In this document: piece after piece, positions 13,032 through 21,931 of the stretch
How the letters are laid out: every line of letters starts with the position of its first letter
Position numbering within the stretch: position 1 is the first letter of the stretch
NCBI GenBank assembly: GCA_946540075.1
Contig: CAMNHZ010000006.1
Coordinates: 1-26,904, forward strand
Origin: an uncultured Bacillota bacterium
GTDB taxonomy: Bacteria > Bacillota_I > Bacilli_A > RF39 > UBA660
Direction of reading: 5' to 3'
DNA length: 26,904 nt
The notes under the pieces: model-generated
The model's database searches: none
The model's input: only the letters and a program-made list of their open reading frames with translations
What the model was told of the DNA's origin: nothing
Translations under genes and position numbers: made by a program

Positions 13032-13982
13032 TTAATCATCATCGCGGAATTTAAGTCCCATTTCTTTAATCTTATCAATAACTTCTTTTAAAGATTTTTT
13101 ACCTAAATTACGTATTTTCATCATTTCTAATTCTGATTTTTCTGTTAAATCACCTAATGTGTTAATACCAGCACGTTTTAAACAATTATAAGCTCTAACT
13201 GAGAAATCTAAATCATCAATTGAAGTTTCTAATTTTTTAAGTTTACTATCTTCTTTCTTAGCATTCATAATACCAGTTGTATCAGAAATTTCACTTAAAT
13301 TAGTTACTATATTTAAATGTTCAATTAATATTTTTGCACTTAGTGCCATTGCTTCTTCTGGTTTAATTGAACCGTTTGTATAAACATTCATAATTAATTT
13401 ATCATAGTTTGCATCTTGTCCTACACGAGCATTATCAACATCAAAATTAATTAATTCTACTGGTGAATATATTGCATCGATTGGAATATATCCAATTTTC
13501 TTGTCTTCAAGAAATTTTGCATTTTCTGTTGATGGAACATATCCACGACCGTTATAAACCATCATTTCCATGTCTAGTTTACCTCCGGCTGCTAAAGTAG
13601 CAATTACTTGGTCTTTATTAATAATTTCTACATCTGCATCAGTTTCAATATCAGCAGCTGTTACTACACCTTCTTGTGAAGCTGATAGTCTAATTGTTTT
13701 TAGTTCATCAGAATGATTTTTTACAACTACATTTTTTAAATTTAATATAATTGTAGTTACATCTTCTACTACGCCTTCAATAGTTTGAAATTCATGTGCA
13801 ACACCATCTATTTTAACAGCTATTATTGCACTTCCTGGCATACTTGATAACATAACTCTTCTAAGAGCATTACCAAGAGTAAGACCAAAACCTCTTTCTA
13901 ATGGTTCTAATTCGAATTTTCCATAATTATTATTTTCTACATAATCTGTAATTTTATATACTGGTTTTTCAAAGTTCAACAC
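13032..13982 (-). CDS. rpoA: RNA polymerase alpha subunit
   Basis: Alpha dimerises to nucleate RNA polymerase assembly, and its C-terminal domain binds UP elements and activators. The N-terminal domain shows LEPLERGFGLTLGNALRRVML. The C-terminal HhH domain reads LDFSVRAYNCLKRAGINTLGDL and ends near GLKFRDDD. An open frame extends to 14033 inside rpsK. I place the start at the GTG at 13982 (before LNFEKP), because AAGGAG lies nine bases upstream and this gives the usual N-terminus and 316 residues without overlap. Confidence 0.95.
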   Translation of the reverse strand: MLNFEKPVYKITDYVENNNYGKFELEPLERGFGLTLGNALRRVMLSSMPGSAIIAVKIDGVAHEFQTIEGVVEDVTTIILNLKNVVVKNHSDELKTIRLSASQEGVVTAADIETDADVEIINKDQVIATLAAGGKLDMEMMVYNGRGYVPSTENAKFLEDKKIGYIPIDAIYSPVELINFDVDNARVGQDANYDKLIMNVYTNGSIKPEEAMALSAKILIEHLNIVTNLSEISDTTGIMNAKKEDSKLKKLETSIDDLDFSVRAYNCLKRAGINTLGDLTEKSELEMMKIRNLGKKSLKEVIDKIKEMGLKFRDDD

Positions 13983-14002
13983 TTTAACACACTCCTTTTC
14001 TT

Positions 14003-14386
14003 TTATCCACGTGGACGTTTTGGTGGACGACAACCGTTATGTGGTATAGGTGTTTCATCAGTAATTGATGTTATTTCAAGTCCGGCAGTTTGCAATGAAC
14101 GAATTGCTGTTTCTCTACCTTGACCTAAACCTTTTACATATACTTCTACTTTTTTCATCCCCATAGCAACTGCAGCTTTTCCAGCAGCTTCTGCTGAATT
14201 ACCAGCAGCAAATGGAGTTGATTTTTTGCTTCCTTTAAATCCTAATGTACCAGCTGAAGCCCAACTAACTACATTACCTTCTTTATCAGTTATTGTAACA
14301 ATAGTGTTATTGAATGTTGAATGAATATAAGCTTTTCCTTCAGGTACATTCTTCTTTACTTTACGTTTTCTTGCTTTGTAAGCCAT
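14003..14386 (-). CDS. rpsK: Small-subunit ribosomal protein S11 (uS11)
   Basis: S11 is a 30S platform protein beside the mRNA exit. The 127-residue product has AYIHSTFNNTIVTITD and the conserved end PIPHNGCRPPKRPRG, which includes the Asn-Gly site known for isoaspartate formation in S11. It is located between rpsM and rpoA as usual. Confidence 0.98.
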   Translation of the reverse strand: MAYKARKRKVKKNVPEGKAYIHSTFNNTIVTITDKEGNVVSWASAGTLGFKGSKKSTPFAAGNSAEAAGKAAVAMGMKKVEVYVKGLGQGRETAIRSLQTAGLEITSITDETPIPHNGCRPPKRPRG

Positions 14387-14414
14387 TTTAATAACCTCCT
14401 TTTTTAGCTACCTA

Positions 14415-14783
14415 TTACTGCTTTTTCTTATTAGCAACTACTTTTCCTCTACCTTTACGAGTACGCGCATTACTACGTGTTTTTTGTCCTCTTACAGGTA
14501 AACCTTTTTTGTGACGATCACCTTCATATGATCCAATTTCCATCTTTGTTTTGATGTTAGTATTTATTTCACGTCTTAGATCACCTTCGATAGTATATTT
14601 TGATAATTCATCACGAATTGCTGTTAATTGTTCGTTAGTTAAATCTTTAACTCTAATATTTTTGTCTATTTTTGTTGCATCTAATATTTGATTAGATAAA
14701 TTTCTTCCAATACCATAAATATAAGTTAATGAAATTTCAACTCTTTTATTATCTGGTATTTCTACACCTTTAATACGTGCCAT
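14415..14783 (-). CDS. rpsM: Small-subunit ribosomal protein S13 (uS13)
   Basis: S13 sits in the 30S head and bridges to the 50S and the P-site tRNA. The 122-residue product starts MARIKGVEIPDNKRVEISLT, has the helix-hairpin YGIGRNLS, and ends with the basic tail GLPVRGQKTRSNARTRKGR. It follows rpmJ. Confidence 0.98.
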   Translation of the reverse strand: MARIKGVEIPDNKRVEISLTYIYGIGRNLSNQILDATKIDKNIRVKDLTNEQLTAIRDELSKYTIEGDLRREINTNIKTKMEIGSYEGDRHKKGLPVRGQKTRSNARTRKGRGKVVANKKKQ

Positions 14784-14798
14784 AAAACACCTCCTATA

Positions 14799-14912
14799 TT
14801 AACCTTGTCTTTGTTTATGTTTAGGGTTAGAACAAATAACCATTACCCTACCTTTTCTTTTAATAATTTTACACTTATCGCACATTTTTTTTACTGATGG
14901 TTTAATTTTCAT
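14799..14912 (-). CDS. rpmJ: Large-subunit ribosomal protein L36 (bL36), zinc form
   Basis: A 37-residue gene found by reading between infA and rpsM. It begins MKIKPSVKKMCDKC and ends NPKHKQRQG. Cys11, Cys14, Cys27 and His32 make the zinc-binding (C+) form. It binds 23S rRNA near the base of the L7/L12 stalk. An AGGAGGG-type ribosome site lies 10 bases upstream. Confidence 0.97.
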   Translation of the reverse strand: MKIKPSVKKMCDKCKIIKRKGRVMVICSNPKHKQRQG

Positions 14913-14923
14913 AATTATCCCTC

Positions 14924-15142
14924 CTATTTTTCTCTATAAGTGATTCGCCCACATGTTAAATCATATGTTGACATCTCCATACGTACTGTATCACCTGCCA
15001 AAATACGAATATAGTTCATTCGCATTTTACCAGAAACGTGAGCGGTTACAGTATGTCCATTTTCAAGTTGTACTTTATATTTTCCTGTTGGTAAAACTTC
15101 TAAAACTTTACCTTTCACTTCGATAATATCTTGTTTAGCCAT
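14924..15142 (-). CDS. infA: Translation initiation factor IF-1
   Basis: IF-1 is an OB-fold protein that occupies the 30S A site during initiation. The 72-residue product starts MAKQDIIEVKGKVLEVLP and contains HVSGKMRMNYIRILAGD. Two adjacent ATGs exist; the second gives the standard N-terminus with GAGG seven bases upstream. It lies between map and rpmJ as in Bacillus. Confidence 0.98.
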   Translation of the reverse strand: MAKQDIIEVKGKVLEVLPTGKYKVQLENGHTVTAHVSGKMRMNYIRILAGDTVRMEMSTYDLTCGRITYREK

Positions 15143-15146
15143 CATA

Positions 15147-15893
15147 TCACCTCTTTGTTAAAATTGTATACCCATTCTTTTCAACTACAACAGTATGTTC
15201 AAAATGGGCAGATGGTTTTAAATCACCTGTGATAATAGTCCAATCATCTTCAAGCATGTATACATCAGCTGTACCTAAATTTAACATAGGTTCAACTGCT
15301 ATTACCATACCTTCTTTTAAAACTGGTCCTGTATTTTTTGAACCATAATTTGGAACATCTGGATCTTCATGAACAGAAGTACCAACTCCATGTCCTACAA
15401 GTTCTTTTACAACTCCTAAATTATACTTCTTAGCACATTCACTAACTGCATATCCAATATCACCAATACGAGCTCCTTCTTTAATAACAGAAAGACCTGC
15501 GAATAATGATTCTTCAGTATGTTTCATCAACATTTCCTTTTCTTTGCTGATTTTACCTACAGCATAAGTCCATGCTGAATCGCCATGATATCCTTTATAA
15601 CAAGCTCCTATATCAAGTGTTACTATATCTCCCTCTTCTAAAACTCTATCACCTGGTATACCATGAACAACTTCCTCATTTAATGAGATACATATTGATC
15701 CTGGGAAACCATATAATCCTTTAAAAGATGGAGTAGCACCTCTACTTAATATATACTCTTCTGCAAGATCATTTAACTCTTTTGTAGTAATACCTGGTTT
15801 TATATATGGTTCTAAATAATGATGTGTATCACCAACTATTTCACCAGCTACTTTCATAAGTTCTATTTCTCTTGGGGTTTTAATAGTAATCAT
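15147..15893 (-). CDS. map: Methionine aminopeptidase, type I
   Basis: This enzyme removes the initiator methionine from nascent proteins. The 248-residue pita-bread fold shows the metal ligands in LDIGACYKGYHGDSAW (two Asp), GHGVGTSVHEDP (His), VEPML (Glu) and FEHTVVVE (Glu), with SLNEEVVHGIP near the substrate site. A longer frame reaches 15911 inside adk. I chose ATG at 15893 because AGGAG lies seven bases upstream and MITIKTPREI is the family N-terminus. Confidence 0.97.
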   Translation of the reverse strand: MITIKTPREIELMKVAGEIVGDTHHYLEPYIKPGITTKELNDLAEEYILSRGATPSFKGLYGFPGSICISLNEEVVHGIPGDRVLEEGDIVTLDIGACYKGYHGDSAWTYAVGKISKEKEMLMKHTEESLFAGLSVIKEGARIGDIGYAVSECAKKYNLGVVKELVGHGVGTSVHEDPDVPNYGSKNTGPVLKEGMVIAVEPMLNLGTADVYMLEDDWTIITGDLKPSAHFEHTVVVEKNGYTILTKR

Positions 15894-15903
15894 TATATCA
15901 CTC

Positions 15904-16557
15904 CTACCCACAAACTATATTTTCAATTCTAGAAAATATTTCTTCTTTTGTACCAGTAGTGTTAATTTTATATAAAACACCTAGGTCATTATAATGATCA
16001 ATTAATGGTTGTGTCATTTCTTTATATGTAGCAAAGCGCTTTTCAAAAGTTTCTTCATTATCATCATTCCTTTTTACTAAAGCAGAATGACAATGATTAC
16101 AAATACCTTCATTTATAGGCTTAGCATCATCTATATAAGAATTATATACAGCACCACATTGTGGACATGAAATACGTCCAACTATTCTCTTTTTACAAAT
16201 TTCTTTATCTACGTCTAAGTAGATAACAACACCTAATTTTTTATTAAGTTCTTTTAAAATGTTTTCATAAGCATAAGCTTGATCTATATTTCTTGGAAAC
16301 CCATCCAATATATATCCTTGCTTACAATCTGATTTTGATAATCTATCTCTAATCAAACTGTATATTATGTCATCACTAACTAAATTGCCAGATTCCATAA
16401 TATTTGCTATTAAGCGACCTTGCTCTGTATCTTGTTTACTTGCTTCTCTTAACAAATCACCAGTAGATATATGAGCAAGGTTATACTTATCAGTTAACAT
16501 CTTAGAATATGTACCCTTACCTGCTGCAGGTGGGGCAATAAATATTATACTATTCAT
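15904..16557 (-). CDS. adk: Adenylate kinase (zinc-LID form)
   Basis: Catalyses ATP + AMP to 2 ADP and balances adenylate energy charge in the cytosol. The P-loop is the slightly unusual APPAAGKGTYS, where GxPGxGKGT is typical. STGDLLR and DGFPRN form the AMP site. The LID carries CPQC (with CGAVYN) and CNHC, a Cys4 zinc knot typical of Gram-positive Adk. The length of 217 is normal. Its ATG overlaps the secY stop (TAATG), indicating coupled translation. Confidence 0.97.
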   Translation of the reverse strand: MNSIIFIAPPAAGKGTYSKMLTDKYNLAHISTGDLLREASKQDTEQGRLIANIMESGNLVSDDIIYSLIRDRLSKSDCKQGYILDGFPRNIDQAYAYENILKELNKKLGVVIYLDVDKEICKKRIVGRISCPQCGAVYNSYIDDAKPINEGICNHCHSALVKRNDDNEETFEKRFATYKEMTQPLIDHYNDLGVLYKINTTGTKEEIFSRIENIVCG

Positions 16558-17831
16558 TAATATCTTCTTCTTCCACTGTTATAATTTCTAGTTACTAATT
16601 GACTTTCAATTTGTTTGTAAGTTTCTAGTGCAACTCCAACTACAATCAAAAGTCCAGTTCCACCAATTCTAACACTTGTTGGAAGTGAAGAAAATAGACT
16701 AAATATTGTTGGCAAACCTGCTATAAATGCTAGAAACACAGCACCTACTAAAGTAATTCTATTTAGAACATTACTTATATATGTTATTGTTTCTTCGCCA
16801 GGTCTTACACCAGGAATATATCCTCCATTTTTTTGTAAGTTTTCAGCTAATTCTTTTGGTTTAATGTAAAAGAATGTATAAAAGTAAGTAAATGCAATTA
16901 TCATTACTATATATAACATAAATCCAGTTACTGAACTAAAAGATAGCCATTTGTTTATAAATAAACTAAATCCATCATTTTTTATTACTTGAGCTAATCC
17001 AGATGGAATAAATATTACTGCTGATGCAATAATTACTGGCATTACTCCTGATGAATTCAACTTAAATGGAATATAATTTTGAGCTAATCCATAAGTTGAT
17101 GTACTCTTATTAGCGTATTGTATTGGAATTCTTCTTTCTGAAGTTTCTTCAAATATAACTCCAATTACAATTACTAAATAAGCAAGTACAAATAATATGA
17201 ATTTTACAATTCCTAAAGTTGTTGCTTGAACAGTTCCAATTTCAATAAAATTAGACCATACTTGTACAAACATATTAGGAAGTGTTGCTATAATTCCTGC
17301 CATTATTATTAATGAAATACCATTTCCTACACCTTTTTGAGTGATTTGATCACCTAACCATAACAAGAACGCTGTACCAGCAGTAAGTACTAAAGCATAC
17401 TCTAATACCATTACTGGAGTTGCATTTGTAATATACATAAATGCATACATACATCCTTGAACAAATGCTAAGAATATACCTAAATATCTAGTTATAGTAT
17501 TTAGTTTATTTCTTCCTACTTGTCCTTGTTTAGCAAGTTCTGAAAAATATGGAACAATATCAACTTGTAATAATTGAACCATAATTGATGCAGTTATATA
17601 TGGTGTTACACCAAGTGAGAATATTGAAAATTTTTCAATTGAACCTCCACCTAATGTATTCATTAATTGTAAAAATCCTATTTTCTTAGTTCCAAGTGCA
17701 TCGATATCAATACCAGGAACTATAATTGCTGATCCAATTTTAAATATAGATAGCACAAATAGTGTAAATAAAATCTTTTTTTGTAAATCTTTGTTTTTTG
17801 GATGAAATATCTGTTTTACAGTTGAAAACAT
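16557..17831 (-). CDS. secY: Protein translocase subunit SecY
   Basis: SecY is the ten-helix channel of the Sec translocon for export and membrane insertion. The 424-residue product shows the plug and TM2 region FSLGVTPYITASIMVQLLQ, TM5 ITQKGVGNGISLIIMAGI, the cytoplasmic YIPFKLNSSGVMPVI and PGVRPGEETI. Both ends overlap neighbours as TAATG (rplO upstream, adk downstream). Confidence 0.98.
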   Translation of the reverse strand: MFSTVKQIFHPKNKDLQKKILFTLFVLSIFKIGSAIIVPGIDIDALGTKKIGFLQLMNTLGGGSIEKFSIFSLGVTPYITASIMVQLLQVDIVPYFSELAKQGQVGRNKLNTITRYLGIFLAFVQGCMYAFMYITNATPVMVLEYALVLTAGTAFLLWLGDQITQKGVGNGISLIIMAGIIATLPNMFVQVWSNFIEIGTVQATTLGIVKFILFVLAYLVIVIGVIFEETSERRIPIQYANKSTSTYGLAQNYIPFKLNSSGVMPVIIASAVIFIPSGLAQVIKNDGFSLFINKWLSFSSVTGFMLYIVMIIAFTYFYTFFYIKPKELAENLQKNGGYIPGVRPGEETITYISNVLNRITLVGAVFLAFIAGLPTIFSLFSSLPTSVRIGGTGLLIVVGVALETYKQIESQLVTRNYNSGRRRY

Positions 17832-18277
17832 TAAATCACCTCTGCTTTTCCACCTAATTTTTCTATTGCTTCTTTAGCTGATTTTGAAAATTTACTTGCT
17901 TTAACTGTTAATTTTTTTGAAGTTAATTTTCCATTACCTAGTACTTTTATACCATCTAATTGGTTTTTAATTAAACCTATTTCTTTTAGTAATTCTGGTG
18001 TGATTACTGATCCTTCTTCAAATCTATTAAGTTCTGTTAAATTAATTGTTGCATATACTGTTTTAAATTTAGCATTAGAGAACCCACGTTTTGGTAATCT
18101 ACGGAATAATGGAGTTTGTCCTCCTTCGAATCCGATTCTTACTCCTCCACCACTACGTGAATTTTGTCCCTTTTGACCTTTACCACTTGTTTTACCTAAT
18201 CCACTACTTGATCCACGACCTACTCTTTTACGAGTACTTCTTGAACCATAGTTAGGTGTTAATGTATTTAATTTCAT
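17831..18277 (-). CDS. rplO: Large-subunit ribosomal protein L15 (uL15)
   Basis: The 148-residue product has the glycine/arginine-rich N-terminus typical of L15 (GRGSSSGLGKTSGKGQKGQN), followed by FEGGQTPLFRRLPKRGF. It starts one base after the rpsE stop; the rpmD gene normally found in this gap is missing. The ribosome site GAGGAG lies within the end of rpsE. Confidence 0.98.
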   Translation of the reverse strand: MKLNTLTPNYGSRSTRKRVGRGSSSGLGKTSGKGQKGQNSRSGGGVRIGFEGGQTPLFRRLPKRGFSNAKFKTVYATINLTELNRFEEGSVITPELLKEIGLIKNQLDGIKVLGNGKLTSKKLTVKASKFSKSAKEAIEKLGGKAEVI

Positions 18278-18278
18278 A

Positions 18279-18785
18279 TTATATAATCTCCTCTACTTTT
18301 TTACCACGTAATTTTGCAACATGTTCTTTAGTTCTTTGAGATTTTAATGCTTCAAGTGTAGCATATGCCATATTAATTTTTGTATTTGAACCTAATGATT
18401 TTGATAAGATATCTTTAACACCAGCTAATTCTAATACCTTACGAACTGGTCCTCCAGCTTTAACTCCTGTACCTTTTGAAGCAGGTTTTAACATTATTTT
18501 ACTTGCTCCTCTGATACCGATTACTTCGTGTGGTATTGTTCTTTCATCAACTATTGAAACTTCTACTACATTCTTAGTTGCAACTTGAACTGCTTTCTTA
18601 ATAGCGTCTACTACTTCGTTAGCTTTACCAGTTCCAAGTCCTATTTTACCTTTACGGTTTCCTACTGCAACTGTAGCAGAGAAACGAAAATGACGTCCAC
18701 CTTTTGTTACTTTCGTAACACGACCAATATTGATTACTTCTTCTTCATATTGTTTTGGACGTGGTTCTCTTCTTCTTCTTTCCAT
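18279..18785 (-). CDS. rpsE: Small-subunit ribosomal protein S5 (uS5)
   Basis: S5 lies at the mRNA entry site and affects decoding fidelity. The 168-residue product has the double-stranded-RNA-binding-like FRFSATVAVGNRKGKIGLGTGKANEV and the C-terminal KPASKGTGVKAGGPVRKVLELAG. GAGGAGG precedes the ATG. It directly abuts rplO. Confidence 0.98.
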   Translation of the reverse strand: MERRRREPRPKQYEEEVINIGRVTKVTKGGRHFRFSATVAVGNRKGKIGLGTGKANEVVDAIKKAVQVATKNVVEVSIVDERTIPHEVIGIRGASKIMLKPASKGTGVKAGGPVRKVLELAGVKDILSKSLGSNTKINMAYATLEALKSQRTKEHVAKLRGKKVEEII

Positions 18786-18798
18786 AGAATACCTCCTC

Positions 18799-19161
18799 TT
18801 AGAATTCTAATCCATTTTCACGTGCAGCATTAGCTAAAGCTTCTACACGTCCATGATATAGGTAACCACCTCTATCAAAAACTACTTTGTTAATTTTTGC
18901 TTTTTTTGCTCTTTTAGCAATTAATTCTCCTACTTTGGTAGCAGCTTCTAAATTACCACCATTCGTAAGTTTTAATTCTTTATCAATAGATGAAGCACTA
19001 ACTAAAGTAACACCTTTTTCATCATCTATAATTTGAGCAAAAATGTTTTTATTTGATCTAAACACATTAAGTCTTGGAATATCAGTTGTTCCTACAACTT
19101 TTTTTCTAACACGAGTGTGTCTAGCTTTACGTACTTCATTACGAGATACTTTATTTATCAT
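18799..19161 (-). CDS. rplR: Large-subunit ribosomal protein L18 (uL18)
   Basis: L18 binds 5S rRNA with L5 in the central protuberance. The 120-residue product has the basic start RKARHTRVRKKVVGT, RLNVFRSNKNIFAQIIDD and the conserved end FDRGGYLYHGRVEALANAAR. Confidence 0.98.
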   Translation of the reverse strand: MINKVSRNEVRKARHTRVRKKVVGTTDIPRLNVFRSNKNIFAQIIDDEKGVTLVSASSIDKELKLTNGGNLEAATKVGELIAKRAKKAKINKVVFDRGGYLYHGRVEALANAARENGLEF

Positions 19162-19190
19162 AGTAAAACTCTCCTTTACTCTATGCTACG

Positions 19191-19721
19191 TTATGCAGCT
19201 TTCTTTCCTTCTTTACGAATGATGTGTTCACCTACATAACGAATACCTTTACCCTTATATGGTTCAGGTTGTCTTATTTTTCTTACATTTGCGGCAAATT
19301 CTCCTACAAGACATTTGTCGATTCCTTTTATAGTTAATTCTGTATTACTTGGTGATTCAATAGTAATACCTTCTGGTGCTTTTACTTCTACTGGATGTGA
19401 ATAACCAGCATTTACTACTAATACATTTCCTTTAACTTGGAAACGATATCCAACACCAATTGCTTCTAATTTCTTTTCAAATCCCTTTGTTACTCCAACA
19501 ATCATATTTTTTATGTTGGCATTTGCAGTTCCGTGGAAGTTTTTGAAGTCATCATTTTTTCTTGTTAAAACAACTTCGTTTTCTTTAACTTCTACATTAA
19601 TATTTTCATTAATTTGTGTAGAAAGTTCTCCCTTAGGACCTTTAACTGCAACTTTATTACCATCTACAGTTATAGTAACATCAGCAGGTATTGTTAAAAC
19701 TCTATTACCAATACGACTCAT
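19191..19721 (-). CDS. rplF: Large-subunit ribosomal protein L6 (uL6)
   Basis: L6 sits near the sarcin-ricin loop and factor-binding site. The 176-residue product begins MSRIGNRVLTIPADV and ends with the family signature PEPYKGKGIRYVGEHIIRKEGK. Confidence 0.98.
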   Translation of the reverse strand: MSRIGNRVLTIPADVTITVDGNKVAVKGPKGELSTQINENINVEVKENEVVLTRKNDDFKNFHGTANANIKNMIVGVTKGFEKKLEAIGVGYRFQVKGNVLVVNAGYSHPVEVKAPEGITIESPSNTELTIKGIDKCLVGEFAANVRKIRQPEPYKGKGIRYVGEHIIRKEGKKAA

Positions 19722-19736
19722 ATTATCAATTCCTTT

Positions 19737-20150
19737 CTACCAAATGTATGCTAATACTTCTCCACCAAGTGATTGTTCTTTGGCATGTTTGCTAGTCATT
19801 AATCCTTTTGAAGTTGAGACAATAGCAATACCTAATCCATTTAATACACTTGGCATTTCATTTGCTTTAGCATATACACGTAATCCTGGTTTAGAAATTC
19901 TTCTAAGTCCAGTAATTACACGTTCTTTTTTATCACCATATTTTAATGTTAATACGATATTATCTTGAATATCATTTTTTTCGATTTTATAATTGCTGAT
20001 AAATCCTTCATCTTTTAGTATCTTAGCAATTTCTACTTTCATATTTGATGCAGGTACTAAAACTTCTTTGTAATGCATTTGGTTAGCATTACGAATTCTT
20101 GTAAGCATATCTGCAATTGGGTCATTTGCAAAACCTTTTCTATTTGCCAT
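19737..20150 (-). CDS. rpsH: Small-subunit ribosomal protein S8 (uS8)
   Basis: S8 organises the 16S central domain and in enterobacteria is the autoregulator of the spc operon. The 137-residue product has DPIADMLTRIRNAN and the C-terminal STSKGLMTSKHAKEQSLGGE. GGGAGG precedes the ATG by five bases. Confidence 0.98.
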   Translation of the reverse strand: MANRKGFANDPIADMLTRIRNANQMHYKEVLVPASNMKVEIAKILKDEGFISNYKIEKNDIQDNIVLTLKYGDKKERVITGLRRISKPGLRVYAKANEMPSVLNGLGIAIVSTSKGLMTSKHAKEQSLGGEVLAYIW

Positions 20151-20174
20151 AATATCCTCCCTTCGGTTTTTGGC

Positions 20175-20360
20175 TTACCAGCTTGATTTTCTAACCCCTG
20201 GTATTTGTCCTTTATAAGCTAGTTCTCTAAAACAAATACGGCAAATTCCATATTTTTTAAGAACTGAATGTGGTCTACCACATCTTGAACAACGAGTATA
20301 TTCACGAACTTTAAATTTTTGTGGTCTACTCGCTTTTACTTTCATGCTTTTTCGAGCCAT
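20175..20360 (-). CDS. rpsN: Small-subunit ribosomal protein S14, type Z (zinc form)
   Basis: A 61-residue zinc-ribbon S14 with Cys24, Cys27, Cys40 and Cys43 (CSRCG, CRIC), ending GQIPGVRKSSW. This short form in the spc operon is typical of Gram-positives. It sits between rplE and rpsH. Confidence 0.98.
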   Translation of the reverse strand: MARKSMKVKASRPQKFKVREYTRCSRCGRPHSVLKKYGICRICFRELAYKGQIPGVRKSSW

Positions 20361-20383
20361 TTACATTCCTCCTAATTTTTCAG

Positions 20384-20923
20384 TTATTTCTTAAATGGCA
20401 TACCAAATCCACTTAATAGATCATGTGCTTCATCATTTGTTTTTGCAGTTGTAACAAAAACTATGTCCATACCACGAACTTTAACTACACTATCATATTC
20501 GATTTCAGAGAAAATTAATTGTTCTGTAAGTCCTAAAGTATAATTACCACGACCATCAAATGATTTATTTGAGATACCTCTAAAGTCTCTTACACGTGGA
20601 AGTGTAATACTTATTAATTTATCTAAGAAGTTATACATATTTTCTCCACGTAAAGTTACCTTACATCCGATTGGTTGTCCTTGTCTTACTTTAAATCCTG
20701 CGATTGCTTTCTTTGCACGTGTAATTACTGGTTTTTGACCTGTAATTACAGTTAAATCAGCTATTGCAGCATCTAATAATTTACTGTTTTGTGTTGCATC
20801 TCCAACACCCATATTAACAACTATTTTATCTAATTTAGGTACTTCCATAACACTATTATAATTATATTTTTCTTTTAGACTTGGTACGATTTCCTTATTA
20901 TATTTTTCTTTTAGGCGGTTCAT
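20384..20923 (-). CDS. rplE: Large-subunit ribosomal protein L5 (uL5)
   Basis: L5 binds 5S rRNA and contacts the P-site tRNA. The 179-residue product has VNMGVGDATQNSK, GQKPVITRAKKAIAGFKVR and LPRVRDFRG. AAGGAGG lies nine bases before the ATG. Confidence 0.98.
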   Translation of the reverse strand: MNRLKEKYNKEIVPSLKEKYNYNSVMEVPKLDKIVVNMGVGDATQNSKLLDAAIADLTVITGQKPVITRAKKAIAGFKVRQGQPIGCKVTLRGENMYNFLDKLISITLPRVRDFRGISNKSFDGRGNYTLGLTEQLIFSEIEYDSVVKVRGMDIVFVTTAKTNDEAHDLLSGFGMPFKK

Positions 20924-20942
20924 AATTTAAATCCTCCTTCTT

Positions 20943-21251
20943 TTAATCAAGGTTTTGGTTAGATTTCTTTGTAACTCTAACTTTTTTACCTTTTTTATTT
21001 GTTGTGTGTCCTATTCTGGTTCTAGATTTTGTCTTAGAATCTAAAATCATTACATTTGAAGCATGTATTGGTGCTTCCATTTCAACGATACTACCAGCAT
21101 CTTGTCCGTTAGGTTTAACATGTTTTTTAACGATATTTACACCTTCAACAACTACTTTGTTATCATTTTTTAAAGTTTTAATGATTTTACCATTCTTACC
21201 TTTATCTTTACCAGCTATAATGACAACATTATCTCCAGTTTTTAATTTCAT
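20943..21251 (-). CDS. rplX: Large-subunit ribosomal protein L24 (uL24)
   Basis: L24 initiates 50S assembly and lies near the tunnel exit. The 102-residue product has the KOW motif GDNVVIIAGKDKGKNGKI and VEGVNIVKKHVKP. The gene order rplN-rplX-rplE is standard. Confidence 0.98.
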   Translation of the reverse strand: MKLKTGDNVVIIAGKDKGKNGKIIKTLKNDNKVVVEGVNIVKKHVKPNGQDAGSIVEMEAPIHASNVMILDSKTKSRTRIGHTTNKKGKKVRVTKKSNQNLD

Positions 21252-21268
21252 GTTTTTTCCTCCCCTAG

Positions 21269-21634
21269 TTATAGCACTTCTTTAGCAAGTGATACAATCT
21301 TCATATATCCATCACGTAATTCACGTGCTACTGGTCCAAATACACGAGTTCCGACTGGACTTTTATCATCTTTAATAATAACGCAAGCATTATCATCAAA
21401 TTTAATATAAGATCCATCTTCTCTTCTTAGACCAAATTTGCTTCTAACAATAACAGCTTTAACAACTTTTCCGCGTCCAACTGTACCGTTAGGGGTTGCT
21501 TTTTTTACAGTTGCAACAACTATGTCTCCAATATTACCAGTTTTAACTTTACTTCCTCCAAGAACTCTTATAATACTAACTTCACGAGCTCCAGAGTTGT
21601 CAGCTACTTTTAAACGGCTTTCTTGTTGTAGCAT
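21269..21634 (-). CDS. rplN: Large-subunit ribosomal protein L14 (uL14)
   Basis: L14 forms intersubunit bridges and binds the silencing factor RsfS in bacteria. The 121-residue product starts MLQQESRLKVADNSGAREV and contains GTRVFGPVARELRD and the final KIVSLAKEVL. It lies between rpsQ and rplX. Confidence 0.98.
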   Translation of the reverse strand: MLQQESRLKVADNSGAREVSIIRVLGGSKVKTGNIGDIVVATVKKATPNGTVGRGKVVKAVIVRSKFGLRREDGSYIKFDDNACVIIKDDKSPVGTRVFGPVARELRDGYMKIVSLAKEVL

Positions 21635-21660
21635 ATAATATTCCTCCTATTCGTATACAA

Positions 21661-21921
21661 TTATAAATTAATTGCTTTTTCAACTATTTCAACTAAACGG
21701 AAATGTTTTGTTTTTGATAATGGTCTTGTTTCAACGATAAGTACAGTATCACCTTTTCCAGCTTCATTCTTTTCATCATGAGCAGCATATTTTTTAGAAT
21801 ACTTAACACGTTTACCATATAATGGATCTTTTCTATAAGTTTCAACTAATACGGTAATAGTCTTATCATTAGTAGTACTAACTACTTTACCTACTAATCC
21901 ACGTTTTTTACTTGATTCCAT
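21661..21921 (-). CDS. rpsQ: Small-subunit ribosomal protein S17 (uS17)
   Basis: This 86-residue OB-fold protein binds the 16S 5' domain. KRGLVGKVVSTTNDKTITVLVE and ETRPLSKTKHFRLVEIVEKA are characteristic. AAGGAGG lies five bases before the ATG. Confidence 0.98.
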   Translation of the reverse strand: MESSKKRGLVGKVVSTTNDKTITVLVETYRKDPLYGKRVKYSKKYAAHDEKNEAGKGDTVLIVETRPLSKTKHFRLVEIVEKAINL

Positions 21922-21931
21922 AGATACCTCC

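Noticed and set aside
13983..14033. Extended N-terminus of rpoA overlapping rpsK
   Set aside because: The extra 17 residues are not RpoA-like, and a good Shine-Dalgarno positions the start at 13982.
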